Part shown: one piece after another, positions 1 to 7,074 of the stretch
How positions within the stretch are numbered: the stretch's first letter is position 1
Layout: every line of letters begins with the position of its first letter
Origin: Pseudomonadota bacterium
Lineage (GTDB): Bacteria; Pseudomonadota; Gammaproteobacteria; Arenicellales; UBA868
Direction of reading: 5' to 3'
DNA: 16,001 bases
Assembly: GCA_018661145.1 (NCBI GenBank)
Contig: JABJIU010000211.1
Span: 1-16,001 of the forward strand
Program-made: the position numbers and the translations under genes
The notes under the pieces: model-generated
Seen by the model: the letters and a program-made list of their open reading frames with translations, nothing else
The model's database searches: none
Told to the model about the DNA's origin: nothing

Positions 1-249
1 GTCTTTAAAAAATAAATTAAATCCTTCAATCTGTTGAGACTGTGCCCATAGAGATAGTGGGGTGATACATTACAATTAGTGGGAAAGATTCCACAAATAA
101 TAAGAAATATTGATGATATCAAAGAGAAAAGTCTATTGGTCTGACCCGGATCATTGCGGTAACGTGCAGTCTCAACTCTTGAGCTGAAGAATTCGGCTCG
201 GGGGTCGAATTTCAACCAATCACCCAAATGGGAGAGAGAGGAAATAATA
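1..249 (+). promoter_or_regulatory. AT-rich leader upstream of the tctCBA operon
   Basis: This stretch has no convincing gene. Its first 130 bases are clearly AT-rich compared with the GC-rich coding DNA that follows, as expected for a promoter region. It holds a GntR-type palindrome at 137-147 (listed separately) and ends with a purine-rich ribosome binding site, GGGAGAGAGAGGAAA, a few bases before the ATG at 250. No convincing -35/-10 pair or sigma-54 site could be assigned by eye. The far left edge may belong to the upstream neighbour's intergenic region. Confidence 0.55.
137..147. promoter_or_regulatory. Putative FadR/GntR-family operator
   Basis: The sequence TGGTCTGACCC contains a perfect GGTC-T-GACC inverted repeat. 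Operators of FadR-subfamily (FCD domain) GntR regulators have the core TGGTCNGACCA, and this site differs from it only in the last base. FCD-type GntR regulators commonly control organic-acid uptake and breakdown operons, which fits the tripartite tricarboxylate transporter genes that start 100 bp downstream. No GntR gene lies in the window, so the regulator would be encoded to the left of it or elsewhere. The match is seen directly; the function is inference. Confidence 0.4.
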
Positions 250-1242
250 ATGCTGAAACGTAAAATGATTTATCCCGTGCTTGCGATGGCAAGTGCGCTG
301 GCTGTAATGGTGGCGGGGCCTGTGCAGGCCTGGCAGCCGAAGAAGCCAGTTGAGTTCATCATCATGGCCGGTGCCGGTGGTGGCGCTGACCAGATTGCTC
401 GTTTACTACAGGGCTTGATCGAAAAGAAAGGACTGAGCTCACGTCCGTTCATTCCAATTAACAAGCCCGGTGGTTCAGGTGCTGAAGCACTGCGCTACAT
501 GCAAGACAAGGCTGGCGACGATCACACCGTGATGATGACGCTTAACAGCTTCTACACCACGCCGATCATTCAGCCTGACCTGGGTGTCGATCCAACCGCG
601 TTCACGCCGATCGGCCTGATGGCGATGGATACCTTCCTGCTGTGGGTCCACACCGACCGTGCTGACATTACTGATCTCGACAGTTACGTTGCTGCCGTGA
701 AAGCCAAAGGCCTCGACTGGAAAGTCGGCGGCACGGGCTCGGGCCAGGAAGACAGCGTCTTGACCGCGATGATGGAAGCGCAGTTTGGCTACGAGGTCAC
801 CTACATTCCGTTCCCAGGCGGCGGCACCGTGGCCAAGAACCTGATCGGAAAGCAGATTGACTCAACTGTCAACAACCCGTCAGAACAGATGGCCTTTTAT
901 CAGGCCGGCAGCTCCAAGCCGCTGGTTCAGTTCACGGGTGACCGTATGCCCGCCTTCCCGGACGTCCCGACGGCGAAAGAACTTGGTGTCAACATCGAGT
1001 ACTACATGCAGCGTTCTGTGAACGGCCCTCCAGGAATGTCCGCCGATGCAATTGCGTTCTATACTGATCTCTTCCAGCAGCTGTTTGACAGCAAAGAGTG
1101 GCAGGATTTCTGTATCAGCGATGGCCTGACCTGTGATGAGATGATTAAAAACGAAGCGCTCGGAACCTTCCATGCCAACCAGTACGTTGCGCACCAGAAG
1201 TTGATCGAGCAGGTTGGTGCTTCCGCCATTACTGGCGAATAA
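250..1242 (+). CDS. tctC: Tripartite tricarboxylate transporter substrate-binding protein (TctC/Bug family)
   Basis: Periplasmic binding protein that captures a carboxylate ligand and delivers it to the TctAB membrane pair. The 330 residues match the usual family length. A signal peptide covers residues 1-27: a basic start (LKRK), a hydrophobic core and an AQA-like end (GPVQA), with the mature protein starting at WQPKKPVEF. The glycine-rich ligand loop AGAGGGADQIAR (residues 40-51) corresponds to the PGGxxD loop of Bug proteins, and a second loop, IPFPGGGTVAKN, lies in the second lobe. The start is supported by a strong purine-rich ribosome binding site. It is the first gene of a tctC-tctB-tctA-amidase cluster and is separated from tctB by two strong hairpins. 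The family is clear; the substrate (citrate, other dicarboxylate, aromatic acid or amide-bearing acid) cannot be told from the sequence. Confidence 0.93.
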   Translation: MLKRKMIYPVLAMASALAVMVAGPVQAWQPKKPVEFIIMAGAGGGADQIARLLQGLIEKKGLSSRPFIPINKPGGSGAEALRYMQDKAGDDHTVMMTLNSFYTTPIIQPDLGVDPTAFTPIGLMAMDTFLLWVHTDRADITDLDSYVAAVKAKGLDWKVGGTGSGQEDSVLTAMMEAQFGYEVTYIPFPGGGTVAKNLIGKQIDSTVNNPSEQMAFYQAGSSKPLVQFTGDRMPAFPDVPTAKELGVNIEYYMQRSVNGPPGMSADAIAFYTDLFQQLFDSKEWQDFCISDGLTCDEMIKNEALGTFHANQYVAHQKLIEQVGASAITGE

Positions 1243-1255
1243 GCTGATCTGTACT

Positions 1256-1279
1256 CCGGGCCAGCACAAGCTGGCCCGG
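1256..1279 (+). terminator. Strong hairpin after tctC (attenuator or mRNA-stabilising element)
   Basis: CCGGGCCAGC (1256-1265), loop ACAA, GCTGGCCCGG (1270-1279): a perfect 10-bp GC-rich stem with a 4-base loop, only 13 bases after the tctC stop codon. It is followed by CTGTTT, a poor U-tract, so it may terminate only part of the transcripts or protect the tctC message from 3' decay. Such hairpins behind binding-protein genes are known to raise binding protein over membrane subunits. Confidence 0.7.
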
Positions 1280-1310
1280 CTGTTTCGTAGGTATAAAGCA
1301 GTCGCAAGCA

Positions 1311-1345
1311 CCGCGCTGATCGCTCGTTCGTGGCGGTCAGCGCGG
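1311..1345 (+). terminator. Second hairpin in the tctC-tctB gap
   Basis: CCGCGCTGATCGC (1311-1323) pairs with GCGGTCAGCGCGG (1333-1345) over 13 positions with a single G-U wobble, around a 9-base loop. CTGCTTT follows, again only a short T run. It lies 31 bases behind the first hairpin and 36 bases before the tctB start. The tandem arrangement supports partial termination or processing between tctC and the membrane genes. Confidence 0.6.
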
Positions 1346-1381
1346 CTGCTTTAGCGATTAGAAGATAGGGCGGGGGAGCTC

Positions 1382-1909
1382 ATGTCGACGCGTACAGCGG
1401 AACTGCTGGCGGGCATTGGATTGCTCGTTTTTTCTTTGGTCCTGATGTGGACCGTTTACACCGACGGACTCACTATCGGCTGGGTGGACGGACGCGGGCC
1501 TGGGGCCGGTGTCTGGCCTTTCTGGCTGAGTCTGGGTATGGCGTTGACGTCGGTGTGGACCGTGGTGCGTTGGTTTCGCAAGACCACAGCGGAAAGCCGC
1601 AACGAAGCTCCCTACATCGACTCCGATCCTTTTGCCCTCGTGGCGATTTCATTTGTCGCACTGACGGCGATGATCTTTCTGGTCACTATCGTTGGCACCT
1701 ACATCGCGATCGCTTTGTTCTTGGGCTTTTATATGAGGGTCATAGGTAAGCATTCCTGGCGCATGACTCTGGTGACAGTCATCGGTGCGGTTATCTTTAT
1801 CTACTTCCTCTTTGAGTGGCAGCTGACGAAATACCTGCCCAAGGGCTTGCCGATTTTTGAAGACGGATTCCTGTGGATTGATAATTTCCGCTGGGAATAT
1901 CTGATGTAA
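1382..1909 (+). CDS. tctB: Tripartite tricarboxylate transporter small membrane subunit (TctB family)
   Basis: Small integral membrane partner of TctA in a secondary, ion-driven transporter that depends on a periplasmic binding protein. The 175 residues show four hydrophobic segments, at roughly residues 7-27, 45-62, 85-112 and 120-142. The loop after the first helix carries WVDGRGPGAGVWPFW, typical of TctB proteins, in which a G-P-G-x-x-P/F stretch precedes the second helix. The family is weakly conserved, so position between tctC and tctA is a large part of the evidence. The ATG follows a GGGGGAGCTC ribosome binding site. It lies 25 bp before tctA and is surely co-transcribed with it. Confidence 0.88.
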   Translation: MSTRTAELLAGIGLLVFSLVLMWTVYTDGLTIGWVDGRGPGAGVWPFWLSLGMALTSVWTVVRWFRKTTAESRNEAPYIDSDPFALVAISFVALTAMIFLVTIVGTYIAIALFLGFYMRVIGKHSWRMTLVTVIGAVIFIYFLFEWQLTKYLPKGLPIFEDGFLWIDNFRWEYLM

Positions 1910-1934
1910 GTAACGGTAAGGGTTAGAGGAAAAA

Positions 1935-3464
1935 ATGGGGGAAATTGCTAGCCTATTAGGCGCCGGACTGCTGCAGGCCTTTGAGCCTTTGAATTTCGGC
2001 ATGATCATTGCGGGATGTATGGCGGGGCTCTTCATCGGCGCGATGCCAGGTTTGGGTTCGGTAAACGGTGTGGCGATTTTGCTGCCGGTGACATTCCTTG
2101 TTCCGCCGACCGCCGCGATCATATTCCTCGCAGCGCTTTATTACGGCGCCATGTACGGAGGCGCAATCAGTTCCATTACTCTGGGAATTCCCGGCGCCTC
2201 AACGGCGGTGGCGACCGTGTTTGACGGTCGGCCGATGGCACAAAAGGGACTGGCAAATCAGGCATTGATGGCTGCGGCCGTTGCCTCGTTCATCGGCGGA
2301 ACCATTTCGATTGTCCTGTTCACTCTGTTTGCACCGCCGCTCGCGGAACTCGCATTGAAGTTCGGATCGCAGGAAGAGTTTGCTTTGATGGTGCTGGCTT
2401 TTGCCACCTTTATCGGGTTGGGCGGTGACGATATTCCGAAGACCATCTTTTCAATTCTTCTGGGCCTTGTGATGGCAGCGGTCGGGTTCGACATTATCTC
2501 CGGCCAGCCGCGCCTCATTTTCTTCGATATGGTTGAGTTCCAGCGCGGTATTGGGTTTCTGGTGCTAGCGATCGGTATCTACGGTATCGGAGAGATGTTG
2601 TGGACGCTCGAGAAGACTGGCGGCAAGGTTAAGATAGAAAACGTCAAAACCACCTTGGCCGAGTTCAAGGAGAACCTCGGACAAATTAAGAAGTATCTGC
2701 CGACAACTTCGCTAGGCTCAGCACTCGGTTTTTTCGTGGGGACACTGCCGGCAGCAGGAGCTACGCCTGCATCACTGATGGCGTACGGACTCGCCAAGAC
2801 ATTCTCTAAAGATCCTGACAGTTTCGGTAAGGGCAACATTTCCGGTGTGGCTGCGCCTGAGGCGGCAAACAACGCCGCGTCAACAGGCTCGATGCTGCCG
2901 ATGATCACGCTCGGCATTCCGGGCTCACCCACAACGGCCATCCTGCTGGGCGGCATGATCATCTGGGGCCTGCGTCCCGGACCGCTGCTTTTTGCCAACA
3001 ATCCTGATTTCGTCTGGGGGCTGATCGGCTCGATGTACGTCGCCAACTTCGTCACAGTGGCACTAAACCTCGCGCTGATTCCGCTGTTCGTTCGTGTTCT
3101 CGCGATGCCGTTTACCATCCTGACGCCGGTGATCTTTATCCTTTGTTTCGTCGGGGTCTTCGCAACGACAGACAGGATGTTTGATGTCTGGCTGATGTTG
3201 ATATTGGGTCTCGGGGGATACCTGCTGCGCAAACTCAACTACCCGGTCGCGCCCGCAGTCCTGGCAATCGTGCTGGGCCCGTTGGCAGAGCGCTCCATGC
3301 GTCAGTCATTGATCTCGAGCCGGGGTGACGTGACGACTTTCGTAAATCCTGTAGAGCATCCGATTGCGCTGATCTGCATTATTCTCGCCATCGCACTGAT
3401 GCTCTACCCGGTTTATCTCGGGTATCGTCGCAAGAAAGAGCGCGAAGTGGCAAAATCTCCATAA
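1935..3464 (+). CDS. tctA: Tripartite tricarboxylate transporter large membrane subunit (TctA family)
   Basis: Main membrane channel of the transporter, in the inner membrane. The 509 residues match the family's usual size of about 500 and are mostly hydrophobic, consistent with about 12 helices. The diagnostic signatures are visible: GSVNGVAILLPVTF (residues 41-54), YGAMYGGAISSITLGIPG (70-87), and the second half with GTLPAAGATPASLMAYG (269-285) and APEAANNAASTGS (307-319). The motif ITLGIPG occurs twice (81-87 and 324-330), reflecting the known internal two-fold repeat. The start is supported by an AGAGGAAA ribosome binding site. The gene follows tctB by 25 bp; the amidase gene starts 109 bp after its stop. 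Confidence 0.95.
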   Translation: MGEIASLLGAGLLQAFEPLNFGMIIAGCMAGLFIGAMPGLGSVNGVAILLPVTFLVPPTAAIIFLAALYYGAMYGGAISSITLGIPGASTAVATVFDGRPMAQKGLANQALMAAAVASFIGGTISIVLFTLFAPPLAELALKFGSQEEFALMVLAFATFIGLGGDDIPKTIFSILLGLVMAAVGFDIISGQPRLIFFDMVEFQRGIGFLVLAIGIYGIGEMLWTLEKTGGKVKIENVKTTLAEFKENLGQIKKYLPTTSLGSALGFFVGTLPAAGATPASLMAYGLAKTFSKDPDSFGKGNISGVAAPEAANNAASTGSMLPMITLGIPGSPTTAILLGGMIIWGLRPGPLLFANNPDFVWGLIGSMYVANFVTVALNLALIPLFVRVLAMPFTILTPVIFILCFVGVFATTDRMFDVWLMLILGLGGYLLRKLNYPVAPAVLAIVLGPLAERSMRQSLISSRGDVTTFVNPVEHPIALICIILAIALMLYPVYLGYRRKKEREVAKSP

Positions 3465-3485
3465 CGGGAGGGTCACGGGCCGCCA

Positions 3486-3501
3486 CCCGCTGCAATGCGG
3501 G
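3486..3501 (+). other. Small stem-loop between tctA and the amidase gene
   Basis: CCCGC (3486-3490), TGCAAT, GCGGG (3497-3501) form a 5-bp GC stem 21 bases after the tctA stop. No T-tract follows, so complete termination is unlikely. It may weaken or process the transcript entering the amidase gene. Confidence 0.3.
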
Positions 3502-3573
3502 CGTCAGGGTGCGCCGAGGACTAGGATCACTGGCCGGGGCTGCATGTTCCTATGGCCGCAAGGGGTAAAGACC

Positions 3574-4998
3574 ATGAGCGATGAACTCTGGCGGTTGAGT
3601 GCCTGCGAGGCAGCGCAGGGCGTCCGGGACAAAAGATTCAGCGCGGAGGAACTCGTGACCTCCGTGACGCAGCGCATCGCTGAGCACAATCCCCGGCTCA
3701 ATGCGATCGTTCTCGATCTTGGTGAAGAGGCACTGGCCGGTGCGCGTGCGGCGGATGCGCAGCTGGCGGCGGGTGAAGCCACAGGACCCCTCCACGGGGT
3801 GCCGGTGACGATCAAGTCCAACATTGATGTCAAAGGTCAGCCGACACCTAACGGTCTTCCTGCTCTTGAAAACCTGATCGCGCCCGATGACTCACCGGTA
3901 ACTGCCAATCTCAAAAAGGCTGGGGCCATCATTGTCGGGCGCACCAATACGCCCGAGTTGTCGATGCGGCTGACCACTGACAATCCGCTGTACGGCAGAA
4001 CGCTCAACCCCTGGGATGATGATGCCAGCCCCGGCGGATCCTCCGGCGGTGCGTCATCCGCCGCCGCCGCGGGGTTCGGCCCGATTCATCATGGCAATGA
4101 CATCGGCGGGTCGCTGCGTTGCCCAGCATTCAACTGCGGCCTCTCCACCGTCAAGCCGACCTTTGGCCGGGTCCCCGCGTTTATGCCCTCGGCTACGGAA
4201 GAGAGAGGCATCCTGGCACAGTTGATCTCGGTGCAGGGTGCCATTTGCCGTGAGGTACGCGATGTGCGTCTTGCCCTGGGTGTGATGTCCGGTGCCGATG
4301 CGCGAGACCCTCTTTGGATGCCGGTGCCCTTTACCGGGTGGCCTGCTGAACCCGGACCAATCCGGATCGGGGTCACGACCGAATCTTATGGTCATCCGTT
4401 GCATCCCGAAATTGCACAGGCAATCGATCGTGCCGCAGGCTATTTATCGGACGCAGGCTATGCGGTCGAAGCGACGACTACGCCTTCGGTTGATGATTGT
4501 GCGAAGGCCTGGTTCAGGTACCTTGGTGCGGAACTCGAGGCCTTTTTGATGCCGCTGGCCCGCGAGCACGGCAGCGAGACCATTCAACAAATTTTCGAGT
4601 GGTACTTCGAGATGGGTGAGAACGCAGATCCCGTGGATTATCGCTTGGGCGTCAAGAATCGCTTAGCGATGACGCGCCAATGGAACGAGTTTCTGCAGGA
4701 TACCCCGCTGGTGCTCGCGCCTTATTTTCTGCAGCCGACGCCAGACTGGGACTGTGACCAGAAAAGCCTCGCCGGTATCCGGGATCTTTTCAATTCGGCC
4801 ATTTACAGCACCGGTATCAACTGGGTCAGTCTGCCGGCCGGGGTAACGCCCATCGGGATGATCGAAGGCCGTCCAGCGGGTGTGCAGATTATCGGCCGTC
4901 GCTACCGTGAAGACATGGTGCTCGATGCGATGGAAGTGATCGAATCGCGTGTTGGGGTGCTGACGCAGGAGTTGTGGAAAAGGCAGAGCCAGGCCTAA
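3574..4998 (+). CDS. Amidase-signature family hydrolase
   Basis: Cytoplasmic hydrolase of carboxamide (C-N) bonds, releasing ammonia or an amine and a carboxylic acid. The 474 residues are the standard length. The Ser-cisSer-Lys triad is complete: K81 in HGVPVTIKSN, S156 in the glycine-serine loop ASPGGSSGGAS, and nucleophile S180 in NDIGGSLRCPAFN; the 24-residue spacing between the two serines equals that of fatty acid amide hydrolase. The ATG at 3574 is preferred over one at 3544, which would add ten residues, because AAGGGG sits 8 bases before it and MSDELWRLSA begins like other family members. It lies downstream of tctCBA on the same strand, suggesting the imported compound or a derivative is an amide. 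No partner subunits (GatB/GatC) are present, so a GatA role is unlikely. The specific substrate is unknown. Confidence 0.92.
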   Translation: MSDELWRLSACEAAQGVRDKRFSAEELVTSVTQRIAEHNPRLNAIVLDLGEEALAGARAADAQLAAGEATGPLHGVPVTIKSNIDVKGQPTPNGLPALENLIAPDDSPVTANLKKAGAIIVGRTNTPELSMRLTTDNPLYGRTLNPWDDDASPGGSSGGASSAAAAGFGPIHHGNDIGGSLRCPAFNCGLSTVKPTFGRVPAFMPSATEERGILAQLISVQGAICREVRDVRLALGVMSGADARDPLWMPVPFTGWPAEPGPIRIGVTTESYGHPLHPEIAQAIDRAAGYLSDAGYAVEATTTPSVDDCAKAWFRYLGAELEAFLMPLAREHGSETIQQIFEWYFEMGENADPVDYRLGVKNRLAMTRQWNEFLQDTPLVLAPYFLQPTPDWDCDQKSLAGIRDLFNSAIYSTGINWVSLPAGVTPIGMIEGRPAGVQIIGRRYREDMVLDAMEVIESRVGVLTQELWKRQSQA

Positions 4999-5005
4999 AC
5001 CGCAC

Positions 5006-5416
5006 TCAGTCTGCCGCATCGACTGGAGCTTCGATGCGGTGGGTGTTGAAGTTTGCGGGCGCGGTGAACTCGATTAGTTCGAGATCGTCTGAGCAGGCGA
5101 GTTCATCGTGGACGATCCCCACCGGCTGAAGACAGCTGTCTCCTTCGCGGAAAGTGAACTCTCCCTGGCCTTCATAGGTAAAGCGGATCCAGCCCTTGAG
5201 AACGTAGATCATCTGGAACTCAAGGTCGTGCACGTGGAGTCCGGTGTGTGGAAACTCAGTAACCGGTTTTTTTACCCGGATCACGTGGGCATTGTAGGCG
5301 CCGCCGGTGGCTTCACTGATCCCAAGATCCCGGTACTCAAAAAATTTGCGCAGGCCCTGGGTCCACTTGGCACCCGCAGCGCTTGTGGTGCAGAACTTCT
5401 GCTCAGGGGCTTTCAT
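5006..5416 (-). CDS. Single-domain cupin protein
   Basis: Small metal-binding beta-barrel of 136 residues, cytoplasmic. Cupin motif 1 is TGLHVHDLEFQMIYVLKG (58-75), with ligands H61 and H63; glutamine Q68 stands where many cupins have glutamate. Motif 2 is GDSCLQPVGIVHDE (92-105), with H103. The start is certain, as GGAGGAATTT precedes the ATG. Its stop lies only 7 bp from the amidase stop, tail-to-tail. Proteins of this type are often found near catabolic operons and may act as isomerases, dioxygenases or ligand sensors; no activity can be assigned. It has no helix-turn-helix domain, so it is not itself a regulator of the XRE-cupin kind. Confidence 0.85.
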   Translation of the reverse strand: MKAPEQKFCTTSAAGAKWTQGLRKFFEYRDLGISEATGGAYNAHVIRVKKPVTEFPHTGLHVHDLEFQMIYVLKGWIRFTYEGQGEFTFREGDSCLQPVGIVHDELACSDDLELIEFTAPANFNTHRIEAPVDAAD

Positions 5417-5514
5417 AAATTCCTCCGCTGGGTAGTGGCTTTAACCGGGATCTGACCGCGCCCGCGAACCGTTGCTGATCCCTAAGCATATCTTCAAGGC
5501 CCTGATCGGTCGAC

Positions 5515-5533
5515 TATGGCGGTTTGTGCCATA
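5515..5533. repeat. Inverted repeat TATGGC-N7-GCCATA
   Basis: TATGGC (5515-5520) and GCCATA (5528-5533) form perfect 6-bp arms around GGTTTGT. The repeat lies in the 191-bp region between the start of the minus-strand cupin gene and the start of the small plus-strand gene, which is where a dimeric repressor would be expected to bind. No regulator can be tied to it. Confidence 0.3.
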
Positions 5534-5607
5534 ACCGTCTGAATGCAAGGGAATTTAAATCCACGGGTGGGGTTGAAAAGACCCGTCGCCGGCCGCATTT
5601 AAGAGTT

Positions 5608-5838
5608 ATGGAAAAAGATCAGAATCTCTCAAACCTGCAGCGGGGTATACCCCCGGTTCCTCCTCAGGCCATGCTTCTTCGCGAGGCCGTTATGACGGCG
5701 TACTCAATTACCGGGAACCTTTCTGCGGCCACCGCCCTTTGTTCAAGCCTGGTTGATGAAGACCTGCCAGGAGAGCAGCAGGCCTCAGCCGTGTTGAACC
5801 GGCTGCATCAGATTGCCATGAGCCGGCCCAAACACTGA
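5608..5838 (+). CDS. Small hypothetical protein (76 aa)
   Basis: I do not recognise this protein. The frame runs from an ATG at 5608 to a TGA ending at 5838 and has GC-rich third positions like its neighbours. The product is soluble, with no membrane segment or signal peptide. It has a proline-rich IPPVPPQAM stretch (residues 14-22) followed by what looks like two amphipathic helices with many alanines and leucines. The start is uncertain: the ribosome binding site before 5608 is weak (AAGAG, close to the ATG), and the frame stays open upstream to a TTG at 5524 without a good ribosome binding site. It ends 7 bp from the stop of the opposing cupin gene. Confidence 0.5.
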   Translation: MEKDQNLSNLQRGIPPVPPQAMLLREAVMTAYSITGNLSAATALCSSLVDEDLPGEQQASAVLNRLHQIAMSRPKH

Positions 5839-5845
5839 ACTGCTG

Positions 5846-6190
5846 TCAGCGGATCATGTAGACCTTTTTCAGGGTCTTCGCGACCCGGCATCTGCCGGAC
5901 CATCCGGCGGGGAAAAAGGCTGCGGTGTCGGGTCCGATGCGGGTGACTTCGCCGTTGTCGTGTTCATACTGCGCTTCGCCTTCGAGAAAATGGCAGAATT
6001 CATCGCGCGTGACTTCACAGCGCCAGAGGCCAGGGGTGCATTCCCAATAGCCGCACTCTGAACTCCCCCCCTCGCCTTTGTGCAACAGTGTGCCCTGGGT
6101 GTGTGAGTCACCCTCGAGCATCTTGTCGGGAACGCCCCAGTCTGTGAGACCGGTTTGCTCAAGCGGATTTTGCAATACGGCAATCTTCAT
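5846..6190 (-). CDS. Cupin_3 (DUF861-like) protein
   Basis: Small single-domain cupin of 114 residues. The pattern GYWECTPGLWRCEVTRDEFC (47-66), then HFLEGEAQY and GPDTAAFFPAGWSGR (86-100), with a C-terminal KKVYMIR, is the hallmark of the DUF861/Cupin_3 group, which includes relatives of (S)-ureidoglycine aminohydrolase. The histidine pair of canonical motif 1 is not present, so metal binding may be altered, as in many members. The ATG at 6190 is preferred to an in-frame one at 6259 because AGGAATAAAA precedes it and the family starts about here. It is divergent from the dioxygenase gene across a 111-bp region. The family is clear; the reaction is unknown. Confidence 0.83.
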   Translation of the reverse strand: MKIAVLQNPLEQTGLTDWGVPDKMLEGDSHTQGTLLHKGEGGSSECGYWECTPGLWRCEVTRDEFCHFLEGEAQYEHDNGEVTRIGPDTAAFFPAGWSGRCRVAKTLKKVYMIR

Positions 6191-6301
6191 TTTTATTCCT
6201 GTGGCTTCTTCGAGATAATGGTGTGCTGCATGCCTTCGTCCAGATGAAGCTTTGGACACGGACGCAAGGTTACCTTATCGGGAATCGCGGGAGCTGTTTG
6301 A
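6191..6301. promoter_or_regulatory. Divergent promoter region between Cupin_3 and dioxygenase genes
   Basis: These 111 bases separate two diverging start codons and must hold promoters for one or both genes. A ribosome binding site GGGAG is seen nine bases before the dioxygenase ATG, and AGGAA before the Cupin_3 ATG on the other strand. No clear operator or palindrome was found. Confidence 0.4.
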
Positions 6302-7072
6302 ATGAGCCGGAAAGAAGCCGATTTTTACGTATTGACGCACGAGCCGGGGCACGACCAGGAAGCCCTGCCACTTTGGGCGAGCGCGCGCGAGGAGCTCATC
6401 CGCTTCGATGATGCGCCACCGCCCGTGGAGCGCGTGGACCTGCCCGATCTGCCGGGAGTCTTTCAACTGCACAATGTGCTTTCACCCGGCGAGTGTAAGC
6501 AGTTCAGACTGATTGCCGATACCTTGGGGTTTCACGAGGATGCGCCGGTCTCACTGCCGCACAGCGTGCGTCACATGAACAATCTTAACTGGCTGGTTGA
6601 TGAGAGTATCTGCGCCACTTTGTTCGGTCGGTGTCAGCCCCAGTTAACCGAACTCATCGGCGGTGCGCCGAGCCTCGGCCTTAACGCCCGCTTTCGTTTC
6701 TATCGCTACCAGCCAGGCGATTTCTTCAGAACGCATACCGACGGGTCCTGGCCCGGTAGCGCTGTGGTCAACGGCAAACTGCAGGCAGACGCCTTCGGTG
6801 ACCGCTGGAGCCAGCTGACCATTCTTTTAATGCTGAGCGGGGATTATGAGGGTGGCCATACCCGGTTCTACCCTGAAGGTGAAAGCGGCGAGGCGATTCC
6901 GGTTCATACGCCACTTGGCAGCGCGCTGTGTTTTCCACATGGCGGTCATCCCCAGCATTATCCGCATGCGGGAGAAAAGGTCCGTCAGGGCATCAAGTAC
7001 ATCATCCGTACCGATGTACTCTATGGACGCACTCCCGAATCTGAAAAAATCCAGCGCCGCTGGATGTATTGA
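6302..7072 (+). CDS. 2-oxoglutarate/Fe(II)-dependent dioxygenase (prolyl 4-hydroxylase-like)
   Basis: Cytoplasmic oxygenase of 256 residues that would use O2, 2-oxoglutarate and ferrous iron to hydroxylate a protein or small molecule. The facial triad is visible: H145 and D147 in FFRTHTDGSW and H222 in PHYPHAGEKV-like context (HYPHAGEKV), with K232 (GIKYIIRTDVLY) ten residues later positioned to bind the 2-oxoglutarate carboxylate, as in prolyl 4-hydroxylases. The beta-strand ARFRFYRYQPGDFF (129-142) before the HxD motif is typical. Residues 1-50 are a less conserved lead, with no signal peptide. The start follows a GGGAG ribosome binding site. It ends 2 bp from the stop of the opposing ABM gene. 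The hydroxylated substrate is unknown. Confidence 0.88.
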   Translation: MSRKEADFYVLTHEPGHDQEALPLWASAREELIRFDDAPPPVERVDLPDLPGVFQLHNVLSPGECKQFRLIADTLGFHEDAPVSLPHSVRHMNNLNWLVDESICATLFGRCQPQLTELIGGAPSLGLNARFRFYRYQPGDFFRTHTDGSWPGSAVVNGKLQADAFGDRWSQLTILLMLSGDYEGGHTRFYPEGESGEAIPVHTPLGSALCFPHGGHPQHYPHAGEKVRQGIKYIIRTDVLYGRTPESEKIQRRWMY

Positions 7073-7074
7073 GC

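Noticed and set aside
880..1311. Minus-strand open frames over the end of tctC
   Set aside because: They overlap a well-supported binding-protein gene and the hairpin region, with no family similarity or ribosome binding site.
2579..3238. Long minus-strand open frame (219 codons) opposite tctA
   Set aside because: It is fully antisense to a clear TctA sequence with family motifs, has low-complexity Ser/Pro/Ala/Thr composition typical of a shadow frame, and lacks a ribosome binding site.
5524..5607. TTG-initiated extension of the small hypothetical protein
   Set aside because: No convincing ribosome binding site before 5524, and the extension overlaps the inverted repeat in the promoter region; the ATG at 5608 is preferred, though not certain.
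6191..6259. Longer N-terminus for the Cupin_3 protein starting at 6259
   Set aside because: A good AGGAA ribosome binding site precedes the ATG at 6190, and the added residues are not typical of the family.
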